A stretch of DNA of 64,000 nt, from positions 1-64,000 of the forward strand of contig NZ_VORY01000016.1 in the NCBI RefSeq assembly GCF_007997295.1. The letters run 5' to 3'. Shown here in pieces: positions 1-8,966 of this stretch. Position 1 is the first letter of the stretch. Each line of letters begins with the position of its first letter. This stretch comes from Gillisia hiemivivida (GTDB lineage: Bacteria; Bacteroidota; Bacteroidia; Flavobacteriales; Flavobacteriaceae). The position numbers and the translations under genes were made by a program. The notes under the pieces were generated by a model that saw nothing but the letters and a program-made list of their open reading frames with translations, ran no database searches and was not told where the DNA came from.

Positions 1-430
1 TGAACTCTAAGGGCCTGTTCCAAACTTTAATATCAGAATAGCCGTAGGGGGTACCAGTCACGGCATCCAAGACCAAACTTGGATGAATAAAGAATCCCAA
101 TCCTTGGGAGCCCTTTGCATTGGTAGTACCCACAAAGCTATCTTTGTTGATCCTTTTACCATGGCTGCTTAAGTTGATTTCTGTGGTATCTTGGATACAG
201 ACAACGAATCTGGCGGCACATGCCATCCGGCAATTATGAATCAGGTTTTCTATAATATCTTTTTCACTGACCCTGTCGTTCTGCAAAAAACGGTAAACCG
301 CTTTTGCCTCTGATTCATTCCTGTTAATCTGACGGATTGAATGGACGCTTTTACTGAATAAATCCGATAAAATCTTATTGCCTCTATAAACTAAACGTTT
401 ATCCTCTAAGTCTGTGAATCCCCTTTTCAT
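1..430 (-). CDS. IS4-family (Tn5-like) transposase, N-terminal part, cut by window edge
   Basis: Reading the minus strand from the ATG at 428-430 gives an open frame of about 143 codons that runs off the left edge with no stop. It begins MKRGFTDLEDKRL and carries a segment like KAVYRFLQNDRVSEKDI followed by VVCIQDTTEINL. This matches the layout of Tn5/IS4 transposases: an N-terminal DNA-binding domain, the 'YRFxxNDxV' block, then the first catalytic Asp in QDTTE. Later text (GLGFFIHPSLVLD) fits the same family. Only the N-terminal third is in the window, so intactness cannot be judged. The terminal repeat of the element should lie between the ATG and the glycan locus, but I could not fix it. 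Confidence 0.85.
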   Translation of the reverse strand, partial: MKRGFTDLEDKRLVYRGNKILSDLFSKSVHSIRQINRNESEAKAVYRFLQNDRVSEKDIIENLIHNCRMACAARFVVCIQDTTEINLSSHGKRINKDSFVGTTNAKGSQGLGFFIHPSLVLDAVTGTPYGYSDIKVWNRPLEF

Positions 431-594
431 TTTATTAGCAAAACTATTATTAGTCAGCTAAAATATTAAAAAATTGTGTCCACACGATAGGATGGTTCGG
501 GAGGAAAATACTTTTGAAATTTCGAGGCATCCCGAGAGTTCGGGACGGAGAACCTGCCCAGCCAGTCAGGCGGGTTAAACCCTCAATGAGGGAT

Positions 595-705
595 AAAATT
601 CCCTGAAAACATTCGTGAATTCGTGGCTTCAATTTAAGTATTTCTAGCATCAGGAAGAAATTCAATAAAATGCCAGTTTCCTATGCTAGATAAATTATTT
701 TGTTA
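595..705. repeat. Diverged direct repeat, copy A
   Basis: This starts with aaaattccctgaaaacattc and continues through 'gtggcttcaatttaagt' and 'agaaattcaataaaa' to a 'cgggtctcag' end. The same words occur in the same order at 1082-1200, with scattered substitutions and small indels. The copies have the same orientation. Neither encodes a recognisable protein. Confidence 0.75.
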
Positions 706-1081
706 CGGGTCTCAGACAGAGATAGGTTTAGAAACATTGAACTTATCGGAATGTGCTTTCCTTTTTGGAAGAAGCTTCGACATGCTCAGCTTGAAATTGA
801 GCTTGTCGAAATGTGTTTTTTCAAAAAAGCCTCCACTAGACACGATTGAAATAATTTTTAAAATTGGTAATACTTGCCAATTTTAGCTCAGGAATAAATG
901 GCAAATTATTCACTAAGATTATATCATTGTTTTAAAGTCCTCCCTCGGGGGAGGATTTAGGAGGGATGGAGTATAATTTATTTTAACTCTTCCTAGGAAC
1001 TGCCTTTCCCCAAGGGAAGGGAGCAAATATTTTCTCATTATCAAGACGTTTCTAAACTAGAACCTTCACTAATTGTGTATT

Positions 1082-1200
1082 AAAAATTCCCTGAAAACAT
1101 TCGTGAATTTGTGGCTTCAATTTAAGTGTTATTCCTCAGGAGAAATTCAATAAAATTGGTAAATTTCCTAGGCTATATATTTTTTTTCACGGATCTCAGC
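1082..1200. repeat. Diverged direct repeat, copy B
   Basis: Second copy of the element at 595-705: aaaattccctgaaaacattc, then 'gtggcttcaatttaagtg', 'agaaattcaataaaat' and 'cacggatctcag'. It ends about 45 bp short of the wzc stop codon. Confidence 0.75.
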
Positions 1201-1246
1201 ACGACCAAACCCACTTTATTTGTAAATGCGGAAATACAAAGAAAAA

Positions 1247-3646
1247 TTAGCTTGATTTCTTCTTCGAAACCTTATTCCATACTTTTTGCCATTTAGATTC
1301 TTCATCTACTCCGTACCCATAGCCGTAAGAGTAACCATATTTTGCTCCATATGAGAATTTAGAATAATCTACATCATTAAGGATTACAGCTAGACCTTTT
1401 AATTTACCTTGTTGTTTAAGTTCCTTAGGAAATTCTAACAATTTCTTCTCTGTATATCCTGCACGTGTAACATAAAGTGTGGTATCAGCTAAAGGACTAA
1501 TTAAGAGGGTGTCGGTGACTATCATAGTTGGAGCAGTATCTACAATAACAAAATCGTAAAGAGTAGAAAGATCATTCAATAAATTATTCATTCTATCGCT
1601 CATAAATAACTCTGCAGGATTTGGAGGGATTGAGCCCGACAGTACTATATCTACCTTTATCTCTTTATCCAAAGAATCATTAATAATATCACTTGTTACT
1701 AAATCATAATTATAAAGATAATCAGATAACCCTTTGCTTTCCATAGGCAAATCAATATATCTATGTAATTTTGGATTTCTAATATCCGCTCCAATAATTA
1801 TAACTTTTTTATTTGTAGTAGATAGAGTTCTTGCTAGGTTGAAAGAAATAAAGGTTTTACCCTCCCCTTTAATTGTAGAGGTGATATAAATTATTTCACC
1901 CTTATTATCAGCTTTAGGTTTTAATAAATAGGCCAAATTCGTCCTCAAAATTCTAAAAGACTCGGCCAATGGTGATCTGTCATTTAACTGAATAATTTCG
2001 TCTTGCTTCTCACCAATTTTTGGAACTTCTCCTAAAAACGGAATGTTTTTAATTAATAGCGCTAAATCTCCTTTGTGATGAACCTTCGTGTCCAGCATAA
2101 ATTTGATAAGAAGAATAATTATTGGTAAGATAAGCCCAACTAAAAAACCTCCAACTAAAATTAACCATGGTTTAGGGTCTACAGGATCAGAAATTGTATA
2201 TGCAGGATCTATAACCTTAGCTACTGGGCCAGTCACTGCAAATGCTATTGCGGCTTCCTCCCTACGTTGAAGCAGGAATAAATACAATTGTTCTTTAATT
2301 TGTTGTTGTCTCTCAATTCCGCGCATTCCTTTTTCCATTCCAGGAAAAGAACTAAACTTGCTCTGAGCTGATCTATCTAATTGGTTTAATTCGCTCAATT
2401 TGATATTTAGTGAACTTTGTTGACTATTAATATTGTCAATTAAATTTTCTTTTAGAGAATTTAATTGAGAAGTAATCAATTCTACTGCGGGGTTTTTAAT
2501 AGTTGCATTTCTCAGGTAGGCATTCCTTTCCAAAACCAAAGCATTATAAGTTGACATAAACCCCGACAAACTTCCTTCTTCACCAATATTTGATGGTAAC
2601 AATTCATAACCATCTCTAGAATTTAGTAAATTTTTTACCGATTTTATAATCATCAGCTGTGTTTTAATATCAAAAACTTGCTGTTCAGCTTGACTGGATT
2701 TTGATAGAAATTCTTGTGCTCCTGAAGAAACATCCATGAATTTGTTCTCCCTCTTAAAATTTGCCATTCCGCCTTCTACCGAATCCAATTCAGAAGTAAT
2801 TATCCCTAAACGATCTTGAATAAATTCAGTTGTACTTAAAGCAACCTGTCTTTTATCTGCCACTCCATCAGAATTAAACTGGAACATAAGATTATTTAAA
2901 AAATCTTGAGATTTTTCTTTCTCAGCATCTATAATAGACAATGACAAAATATCTGCGGCCTTACCTTTTGGTAAAATTACAAGTCTTGAAATATAGTCGC
3001 CAGCAATCTGATCTACTGGGCTTATATTTATCTGAACCGTTCTAGTTTTTTTAAAAATCGACTCAACACCTATAGTTCGTGGTACAATCGAAAATTTTAA
3101 GCCCTCTAATTCTATTATCTCTCCAATTGTATGATTTTTCTCATATCCAGTAGCTTCATTCTTTAAGAGAAAACCAGTATCCGAAATAGGAGAAATAAAC
3201 AATGTTTTAGATGTATTTTGGACAATACTATCTGGGGAAATAAGCTGAATTCTTAAAGGACTGTCTTTATAAGCCTCGGTAGTAATAACATTCCCTTCAA
3301 TAAAATAGGAGATATTATGATTTAACTCCTCAACTACTTTTTCAACTAATCGTTTAGACTTGAGTGTTATAATCTGATTATCTAATGAGTTATCATCAAA
3401 AGTCAAAATAGATCCTCCCCCTGATGGCAAAGCACTGGCCATATTACTTTTTTCTTCGTTCAGGATCATCATGGAAGCCTCTGTACGAAATTGAGGAATT
3501 GTATATCTATTATAAAGAAAAGCAAGTAATCCTCCTAACAAAAAACCTAATACTAGCCATTTCCAATAGGCTAGATATTTAAATATTTCTGCTTTTAAAT
3601 CAAAATTTGATTCTTTTTCTTCTGTAAATTCTTGTAATTCTTCCAT
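1247..3646 (-). CDS. wzc: Polysaccharide co-polymerase / BY-kinase (Wzc-like)
   Basis: This 799-residue protein has the full Wzc layout. There is an N-terminal membrane segment near residues 29-46, a Wzz-type periplasmic region with a long coiled coil (about 270-460), and a second membrane segment near 490-515. The cytoplasmic kinase follows, with Walker A GEGKT (about 594-598), Walker A' GADIRNP (about 620) and Walker B VIVDTAP (about 700). The tail is tyrosine-rich (about 761-779, e.g. YGYSYGYGYG), the usual autophosphorylation cluster. Wzc proteins set chain length and drive export with Wza, whose gene lies 6 bp upstream. It starts at an ATG and is the last gene of the leftward glycan locus. 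Confidence 0.95.
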   Translation of the reverse strand: MEELQEFTEEKESNFDLKAEIFKYLAYWKWLVLGFLLGGLLAFLYNRYTIPQFRTEASMMILNEEKSNMASALPSGGGSILTFDDNSLDNQIITLKSKRLVEKVVEELNHNISYFIEGNVITTEAYKDSPLRIQLISPDSIVQNTSKTLFISPISDTGFLLKNEATGYEKNHTIGEIIELEGLKFSIVPRTIGVESIFKKTRTVQINISPVDQIAGDYISRLVILPKGKAADILSLSIIDAEKEKSQDFLNNLMFQFNSDGVADKRQVALSTTEFIQDRLGIITSELDSVEGGMANFKRENKFMDVSSGAQEFLSKSSQAEQQVFDIKTQLMIIKSVKNLLNSRDGYELLPSNIGEEGSLSGFMSTYNALVLERNAYLRNATIKNPAVELITSQLNSLKENLIDNINSQQSSLNIKLSELNQLDRSAQSKFSSFPGMEKGMRGIERQQQIKEQLYLFLLQRREEAAIAFAVTGPVAKVIDPAYTISDPVDPKPWLILVGGFLVGLILPIIILLIKFMLDTKVHHKGDLALLIKNIPFLGEVPKIGEKQDEIIQLNDRSPLAESFRILRTNLAYLLKPKADNKGEIIYITSTIKGEGKTFISFNLARTLSTTNKKVIIIGADIRNPKLHRYIDLPMESKGLSDYLYNYDLVTSDIINDSLDKEIKVDIVLSGSIPPNPAELFMSDRMNNLLNDLSTLYDFVIVDTAPTMIVTDTLLISPLADTTLYVTRAGYTEKKLLEFPKELKQQGKLKGLAVILNDVDYSKFSYGAKYGYSYGYGYGVDEESKWQKVWNKVSKKKSS

Positions 3647-3652
3647 TAAATG

Positions 3653-4414
3653 CTATCTCGTAAATAAGATTACTAAACCAAAAATAGTTGTCGCTATTGA
3701 TATTAACCCAGTATAACTAGTAATAAAACCGGCCTGCTTAACAGTCTTGTAATTTGGTTCGACATAAACAATGTCATTTTGTTTTAAGTAATAAAAAGGA
3801 CTTTTAAAAACATCTGCACTTGTCATATCCACATAACCTACGGTTTTAACCCCATTCACTTCTCTAAAAATCATAATATTATCACGCACCCCACCATAAC
3901 TAATACCTCCTACAGTCGCAAATAATTCTGGAATTGTAATTTGTTCATTTTCAACTTGTACTACAGTTTGACTTCCTGCCTCACCTAAAACAACAACTCT
4001 AAAATTTAATAACCTCACCGCTACAACCGCATCCGTAACATAATCATGAATTTTTTCTGTTAACTTAGCCTCAAATTCACTTCTGCTTTTACCGGCAACT
4101 TCAATCTTTCCTAGTACTGGAAATTGTATATTCCCATCTACATCCACCAAATAACCCATAAGAGAAGGATTCTGTTGTCCACCTCCACCTTGAGATTGAC
4201 CTCCTGTTCTCATTTGGAATGGAGCAGCGACCTCCTCATTCATGGAAGAAACTTTAATATGAAGTATGTCATTCACCTCAAAAACAGGTTCGAAATTTTT
4301 AATTTTCTCCATTGATTCCAAACTCTCAGGATTCTGAAAGTAAAGAATTTCTTTTTTTGTAGAGCAGCTAAAAAAAAGGGCACTAATTAATAATAAAACA
4401 ATCTTATTTTTCAT
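3653..4414 (-). CDS. wza: Outer-membrane polysaccharide export lipoprotein (Wza-like)
   Basis: The ATG at 4414 is chosen because it opens directly on a lipoprotein signal, MKNKIVLLLISALFFSCST, with Cys in a lipobox. An upstream in-frame TTG would add seven residues before the signal. The mature protein of about 235 residues has the polysaccharide-export and SLBB beta-grasp segments (e.g. GYLVDVDGNIQFPVLGKIEV and VVVLGEAGSQTVV). A C-terminal hydrophobic helix (SIATTIFGLVILF) would span the outer membrane, as in Wza. It lies 43 bp after the CapD-like gene and 6 bp before wzc, so it should be co-transcribed with both. Confidence 0.93.
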   Translation of the reverse strand: MKNKIVLLLISALFFSCSTKKEILYFQNPESLESMEKIKNFEPVFEVNDILHIKVSSMNEEVAAPFQMRTGGQSQGGGGQQNPSLMGYLVDVDGNIQFPVLGKIEVAGKSRSEFEAKLTEKIHDYVTDAVVAVRLLNFRVVVLGEAGSQTVVQVENEQITIPELFATVGGISYGGVRDNIMIFREVNGVKTVGYVDMTSADVFKSPFYYLKQNDIVYVEPNYKTVKQAGFITSYTGLISIATTIFGLVILFTR

Positions 4415-4457
4415 GGAATTCTTTTGAGGTATCAAATATAATATGATTTTGATTAAA

Positions 4458-6470
4458 TCATATTTCAGTCTTATTTTGTTCTTGAGAAATATGTTCTTTT
4501 CTTAATTTAAATGGGATTTTATCTAAACTCTGATAAGAAGAGTTATTGCTAATAAATTCAGGAATCAATTCCTTCAATTTGGCAACTACTTTGTCATTCT
4601 TTAATTTTTCGGAGGATTTTATAATTTTCTCAATTTTCAAATTAATAAATTCATAGTCCTGAATTTTATCAATCCCTATCATAATTTTCTTATGATGGGT
4701 TGGTAAAGTTTTACATTCATCATTTAACAATTCTTCGTATAACTTTTCGCCAGGTCTAAGTCCGGTAATCTTTACTTTAATATTTTTATTCGGGGTATAA
4801 CCTGCCAGCTTTATCATCTTAATAGCAAGATCCATGATTTTTACAGGCTCTCCCATATCGAACACGAAGATCTCTCCACCTTTCCCCATTGTTCCAGCCT
4901 CCAATACTAATTGGCAAGCTTCAGGAATTGTCATGAAATATCTGATGATATCAGGATGAGTAATAGTTACCGGACCTCCTTTTTCTATTTGTTTTCTAAA
5001 CAAAGGAACCACAGAGCCATTAGATCCCAACACATTACCAAAACGCGTAGTTATAAACTTAGTTTCTTTCTTATCAAATTTTGCTTGATCATGATACAGC
5101 GCTTGCACATACATTTCAGCAGCTCTTTTAGAAGCTCCCATCACATTACTAGGATTTACAGCTTTGTCTGTAGAAACCATTACAAAATGTCCTACATCAT
5201 ACTTAACAGCTAGATCTGCAAGATTCTTTGTTCCGCGGATGTTTACGGAGATAGCTTCATGCGGATTTGCTTCCATTAAAGGAACATGTTTATAAGCTGC
5301 AGCATGATAAACCACATCTATGCTGTGATTTTGAAACATTAACTCCAATCTTTTTTGATTTCCAACATCGCAAATTATAAATCTACATTTCAAACCAGGG
5401 AATTTGGCTTCTACTTCTAGTTGAAGATTATGTAAAGGCGTTTCTGCCTGATCTAAGATAATTAGCTTTTTAGGATTGTATTGAGCAACTTGTCTTACGA
5501 TTTCACTGCCTATAGATCCAGCGCCGCCAGTTACCAGAATTGTTTTTCCAGTGAGCTGAGCCATTTTATTTTCTCTATCCAAGACAATTGGTTCTCTATC
5601 TAAAAGATCTTCAATTTGCAAAGTTTTAATCTTCTGTGCTAGCGGTTTATCATCGTCTTCCCAATTAGACACTAAAGGCGCATTAAAAACTTGAATATCA
5701 TTTTCTAAACAATCTTCTACCAGTGCGAATTTTTCTTCTGAAGTGCAATTTTGCTCAGTAAGTATAACTGCTGTAGCATTTAAAATTTTAAGCTGATTAT
5801 GAATAGTAGTTCTATATTTTACAACAGGTTTATCAAGAATTCTAATACTATTATTATGCTTGGTTTTTGTTAGAAAACCTACAATTTTAAATCTTCGCGG
5901 ATGTTCAATATTTAAAGCTCCTGCAATAGAAATAGCATTCTCATCTGCTCCTATGATAACGGCTCTTTTTATTTCATCACCGCGCATAACAATCTTATAA
6001 AACTCATAAACTTGTTTGACACCTAGACGAAATAAAAATAGTAACGAAAATGAGATCCATAAATTGATTAGTAAACCTCCAACTAAATAGATCTTTTGAC
6101 CAATGACAAAAAATATGATATAGTTGATAATAACCAAAGTTATAAACGAAGATGTAGTCGCTAATATTAATTTCAAGGCATCTATATTGGAAGAATACCT
6201 AATAATTCCAGCATAGGTTTTAAAAACAAAGAAAAAGAGAATATTGGTTAAAATAACAATAAGAGCCTTTATTGGAAATGCTAATAAAGTATAATAATTG
6301 GGTGTAAGATCTACAATTATTAATATAGTAAGTATTGAGGATGCAGAAACTAAAAATATATCAATAAGAAAGACAGCCCATCTTGGGAGATACTTTAAGT
6401 TTCTCAAATTCAGTGCGCTGTCTTTAGCGGCCAAACTTAATTTTAATGCTGAAAGTAAACGCTCACCCAT
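4458..6470 (-). CDS. Membrane-bound nucleotide-sugar 4,6-dehydratase (CapD/PglF/WbpM type)
   Basis: The 670-residue protein has four N-terminal membrane helices (about 31-150), a CoA-binding-like domain (GADENAISIAG near 175), then a C-terminal SDR domain with the NAD motif VTGGAGSIGSEI. The catalytic region STDKAVNPSNVMGASKRAAE has Met in place of the usual Tyr of YxxxK, as in the PglF/WbpM/FlaA1 group. These enzymes make UDP-4-keto-6-deoxy-GlcNAc. The next genes in the operon encode a PglE-like aminotransferase, a PglD-like acetyltransferase and a PglC-like phosphosugar transferase, so UDP-di-N-acetylbacillosamine is the likely product. The stereochemistry is inferred. Confidence 0.92.
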   Translation of the reverse strand: MGERLLSALKLSLAAKDSALNLRNLKYLPRWAVFLIDIFLVSASSILTILIIVDLTPNYYTLLAFPIKALIVILTNILFFFVFKTYAGIIRYSSNIDALKLILATTSSFITLVIINYIIFFVIGQKIYLVGGLLINLWISFSLLFLFRLGVKQVYEFYKIVMRGDEIKRAVIIGADENAISIAGALNIEHPRRFKIVGFLTKTKHNNSIRILDKPVVKYRTTIHNQLKILNATAVILTEQNCTSEEKFALVEDCLENDIQVFNAPLVSNWEDDDKPLAQKIKTLQIEDLLDREPIVLDRENKMAQLTGKTILVTGGAGSIGSEIVRQVAQYNPKKLIILDQAETPLHNLQLEVEAKFPGLKCRFIICDVGNQKRLELMFQNHSIDVVYHAAAYKHVPLMEANPHEAISVNIRGTKNLADLAVKYDVGHFVMVSTDKAVNPSNVMGASKRAAEMYVQALYHDQAKFDKKETKFITTRFGNVLGSNGSVVPLFRKQIEKGGPVTITHPDIIRYFMTIPEACQLVLEAGTMGKGGEIFVFDMGEPVKIMDLAIKMIKLAGYTPNKNIKVKITGLRPGEKLYEELLNDECKTLPTHHKKIMIGIDKIQDYEFINLKIEKIIKSSEKLKNDKVVAKLKELIPEFISNNSSYQSLDKIPFKLRKEHISQEQNKTEI

Positions 6471-6487
6471 TTGTAAAATATTTATTT

Positions 6488-7645
6488 CTATGCTTTAAAA
6501 AACTCATTTATTCCAAGACCTATTCTTTCTCTATCATCATCAGTTAAATTAGAACCTGAAGGTAAACATAAACCAGATTCGAATAATTCTTCCGCTAAAC
6601 CATCACCATAAAAGGGCATGTTTTTAAATACTGGTTGCAAATGCATAGGCTTCCAAAGAGGCCTACATTCAATATTAAGTCCTTCCATATATAGCCTTAA
6701 TTGTTCTCTTGTTTTCCCAGTAACCTTTGCATCAACAGAAATTATTGTTAACCAATTATTACAAAAATAGTCATCATTTGGTTCAGAAAAGACAGTAACT
6801 CCATCTATATTCAAGAATATATCCCGATAAAACAAATTCATCTCTCTTCTTAAATTTACATGCGCATCTAAGACTTCCATTTGTCCTCTTCCGATACCTG
6901 CTGAAATGTTACTCAATCTGTAATTATAACCAATTTCAGTATGTTGATAATGTGGAGCATCATCACGTGCCTGAGTTGCTAAAAATATGGCTTTTTGTTT
7001 AACCGCCTTGCTTTTAGCGACTAAAGCACCTCCGCCAGAAGTAGTTATGATCTTATTACCATTAAAAGATAATATTCCTATTTCCCCAAAAGTACCGCAT
7101 TTTCTTCCTTTATAAGAACTACCCAAGGCTTCTGCACTATCCTCAATAATTGGAATTTCAAATTTATCAGCCACTTGCTGAACTTCATCAATTTTATACG
7201 GCATGCCATACAAATGAACAGCAATAATAGCTTTCGGCTTTTTACCTTTAGAAATCCTATCTTCAATTGCTTTCTCCAACTGAATTGGACAAAGATTTAA
7301 AGTATCACTTTCACTATCAACAAATACGGGTGTTGCGCCTAAATACATAATAGGGTTTGCTGAAGCTGCAAATGTCATACTTTGACACAACACCTCATCA
7401 CCTGCCTTAACTCCTAACAAGATCAAAGCTAAATGAAGCGCAGCAGTTCCTGAACTTAAAGCTGCAACATGAATTGAAGTTTCCTCATTTTTTGAGTTCG
7501 ATAAATAACTTTCTATATCCAATTCAAACCCAGTAACGTTTGGGCCAAGTGGTGCTATCCAGTTTGCTTCAAAGGCTTCATTTACAAATTTTCGTTCACT
7601 TCCACCCATATGAGGTGAGGAGAGCCATATTTTGCTCTGTTCCAT
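6488..7645 (-). CDS. PLP-dependent nucleotide-sugar aminotransferase (PglE-like, DegT/DnrJ/EryC1)
   Basis: The 385-residue protein is full length for the DegT/DnrJ/EryC1 family. The PLP lysine lies in ILSFNGNKIITTSGGG and the cofactor aspartate in IPIIEDSAEALGS. The N-terminus (KIWLSSPHMGGSE...FEANWIAPLGPNV) is typical of the 4-aminotransferases that act on UDP-4-keto-6-deoxy-GlcNAc. It should convert the product of the adjacent dehydratase to UDP-4-amino-4,6-dideoxy-GlcNAc. It sits 17 bp before the dehydratase gene and 5 bp after the acetyltransferase gene. A paralogue (LegC) lies at 34633-35778 and probably works on a GDP-linked substrate. Confidence 0.9.
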   Translation of the reverse strand: MEQSKIWLSSPHMGGSERKFVNEAFEANWIAPLGPNVTGFELDIESYLSNSKNEETSIHVAALSSGTAALHLALILLGVKAGDEVLCQSMTFAASANPIMYLGATPVFVDSESDTLNLCPIQLEKAIEDRISKGKKPKAIIAVHLYGMPYKIDEVQQVADKFEIPIIEDSAEALGSSYKGRKCGTFGEIGILSFNGNKIITTSGGGALVAKSKAVKQKAIFLATQARDDAPHYQHTEIGYNYRLSNISAGIGRGQMEVLDAHVNLRREMNLFYRDIFLNIDGVTVFSEPNDDYFCNNWLTIISVDAKVTGKTREQLRLYMEGLNIECRPLWKPMHLQPVFKNMPFYGDGLAEELFESGLCLPSGSNLTDDDRERIGLGINEFFKA

Positions 7646-7650
7646 ATATT

Positions 7651-8250
7651 TTAATTTAAATACTTTATAATCTTACCAGGATTCCCAACTACTACTGCAT
7701 GGTCTGGAACATCACGTATAATTACAGCTCCAGCACCAATGGTTACCCAGTTACCAATTTTTATACCAGGAATAACGACGGCTCCAATACCAACGTGAGT
7801 TCCTTCATTAATAATAACATTTCCAGCAATAGCTGCATTAGGGGATATATGAACATAATTCCCTAAAACACAGTCATGATCTATTGTTGAAGCAGTGTTA
7901 ATAATACAATGTTCTCCAATCGATGTTGCAGAGTTCACAGAAGCATTAGGCATAATAACTGTGCCTTTCTCTACAATTGCATTTGGGGAAATTATAGCCG
8001 ATTTGTGGATTATTGCCTCTGCAATTTTGCCCTTAAACGAATCCGCAACCCTCTTTCTAATTTTGTTATTTCCAATGGCAATAATTGTATCAGAATTTAA
8101 GAAGTTTTTATTTAAGTCATGAATAACCGATATCTCGTTAAGCGTATAAATTTTATTATTGTCATCAAAAATTTGATCAATAGTAATATTAATTGACTCA
8201 GCAATATCTATAATTACTTTTCCATGACCGCTGGCTCCGTAAATATTCAT
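7651..8250 (-). CDS. NeuD/PglD-like sugar N-acetyltransferase
   Basis: The 199-residue protein begins MNIYGASGHGKVIIDIAES, the nucleotide-sugar binding N-terminus of the PglD/NeuD family. It continues as hexapeptide repeats forming a left-handed beta-helix (e.g. IGEHCIINTASTIDHDCVLG, VIPGIKIGNWVTIGAGAVII). The histidine in TIDHDCVLG is in the position of the PglD catalytic base. It probably transfers acetyl from acetyl-CoA to the 4-amino group made by the adjacent aminotransferase. It lies 2 bp after the phosphosugar transferase gene. O-acetylation is possible but less likely in this context. Confidence 0.88.
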   Translation of the reverse strand: MNIYGASGHGKVIIDIAESINITIDQIFDDNNKIYTLNEISVIHDLNKNFLNSDTIIAIGNNKIRKRVADSFKGKIAEAIIHKSAIISPNAIVEKGTVIMPNASVNSATSIGEHCIINTASTIDHDCVLGNYVHISPNAAIAGNVIINEGTHVGIGAVVIPGIKIGNWVTIGAGAVIIRDVPDHAVVVGNPGKIIKYLN

Positions 8251-8252
8251 AG

Positions 8253-8864
8253 TTAATTATTTCCATTAAAAGGTTCAGTAGTGGCCATGTTCTCTGCATT
8301 GATGCCTTCAGAAACCAAAACTTTTTGAACAGTTTTAAACAGGATTTCCATATCTACCAAAAAAGATATATTTTGAACATACCAAACATCATATTCAAAT
8401 TTTTGGGTCCAACTAATAGCATTTCTACCATTCACTTGGGCCCAACCAGTTATTCCTGGTTTCAAATTATGTCTTTTATATTGATGTGCTGTATATATAG
8501 GCAAATATTGAGGCAAAAGAGGTCTAGGACCAATAATACTCATATCCCCAATTAAAACATTCCATAATTGAGGAATTTCATCTAATGATGTTTTTCTAAT
8601 AAACTTACCTATAACTGTCAATCTTTGGGAATCCGGCAGTAGAATGCCATCAACATTCTTCTCATTGGTCATGGTCTTAAATTTAACAATATTAAAAATT
8701 TCGCCATTTTTACCAGGTCTTTTCTGTACAAAAAAAGGATTTCCTTTATTCGCCAAAAATAAGAGAATTGTAGCTATTAATAATAACGGACTTAAAATTA
8801 GAAGTGCCACTAATGAAATAAGGAAATCACAAAATGGTTTAAAAAATAAAATATAAATCTTCAA
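8253..8864 (-). CDS. Small initiating phosphosugar transferase (PglC-like)
   Basis: The 203-residue monotopic membrane enzyme transfers a sugar-1-phosphate to undecaprenyl phosphate. It has one hydrophobic re-entrant helix (about 12-38), then KRPGKNGEIFNIVKFKTM, the catalytic Asp-Glu pair in KTSLDEIPQLWN, and IGPRPLLPQY. There is no ATG between the upstream stop and the conserved KPFCD region. The TTG at 8862-8864 gives nine residues before KPFCD, the expected spacing, so a TTG start is likely. As first gene of the PglC-D-E-F block it defines the initiating sugar, probably diNAcBac. Confidence 0.9.
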   Translation of the reverse strand: MKIYILFFKPFCDFLISLVALLILSPLLLIATILLFLANKGNPFFVQKRPGKNGEIFNIVKFKTMTNEKNVDGILLPDSQRLTVIGKFIRKTSLDEIPQLWNVLIGDMSIIGPRPLLPQYLPIYTAHQYKRHNLKPGITGWAQVNGRNAISWTQKFEYDVWYVQNISFLVDMEILFKTVQKVLVSEGINAENMATTEPFNGNN

Positions 8865-8966
8865 TAAGTCTGTTTTAAATTATAGAATATCTCCATTTGT
8901 ATTTGATTAAAATATTCGGAGATAAATTCGAGCAAAAGTACAAAATTCTTTGCAGTAAATATTTTA

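Larger units (their letters stand above)
431..1246. other. Repeat-rich non-coding stretch between transposase and wzc
   Basis: No convincing gene is seen in about 800 bp. The stretch holds several inverted or dispersed repeat fragments: a TCCCGA-gagt-TCGGGA hairpin at 530-545, paired 'gaagcttcgacatgctcag' / 'ttgagcttgtcgaaatgtg'-like segments around 770-820, and a CCTCCC/GGGAGG-rich palindromic segment around 937-970. It also holds two diverged copies of a sequence of about 110 bp, at 595-705 and 1082-1200. Such material is common next to insertion sequences in Flavobacteriaceae. Short open frames here are not supported by any recognisable protein. Confidence 0.6.

Noticed and set aside
683-886. 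Short frames in the left intergenic region
   Set aside because: They overlap dispersed repeats and encode no conserved motif.
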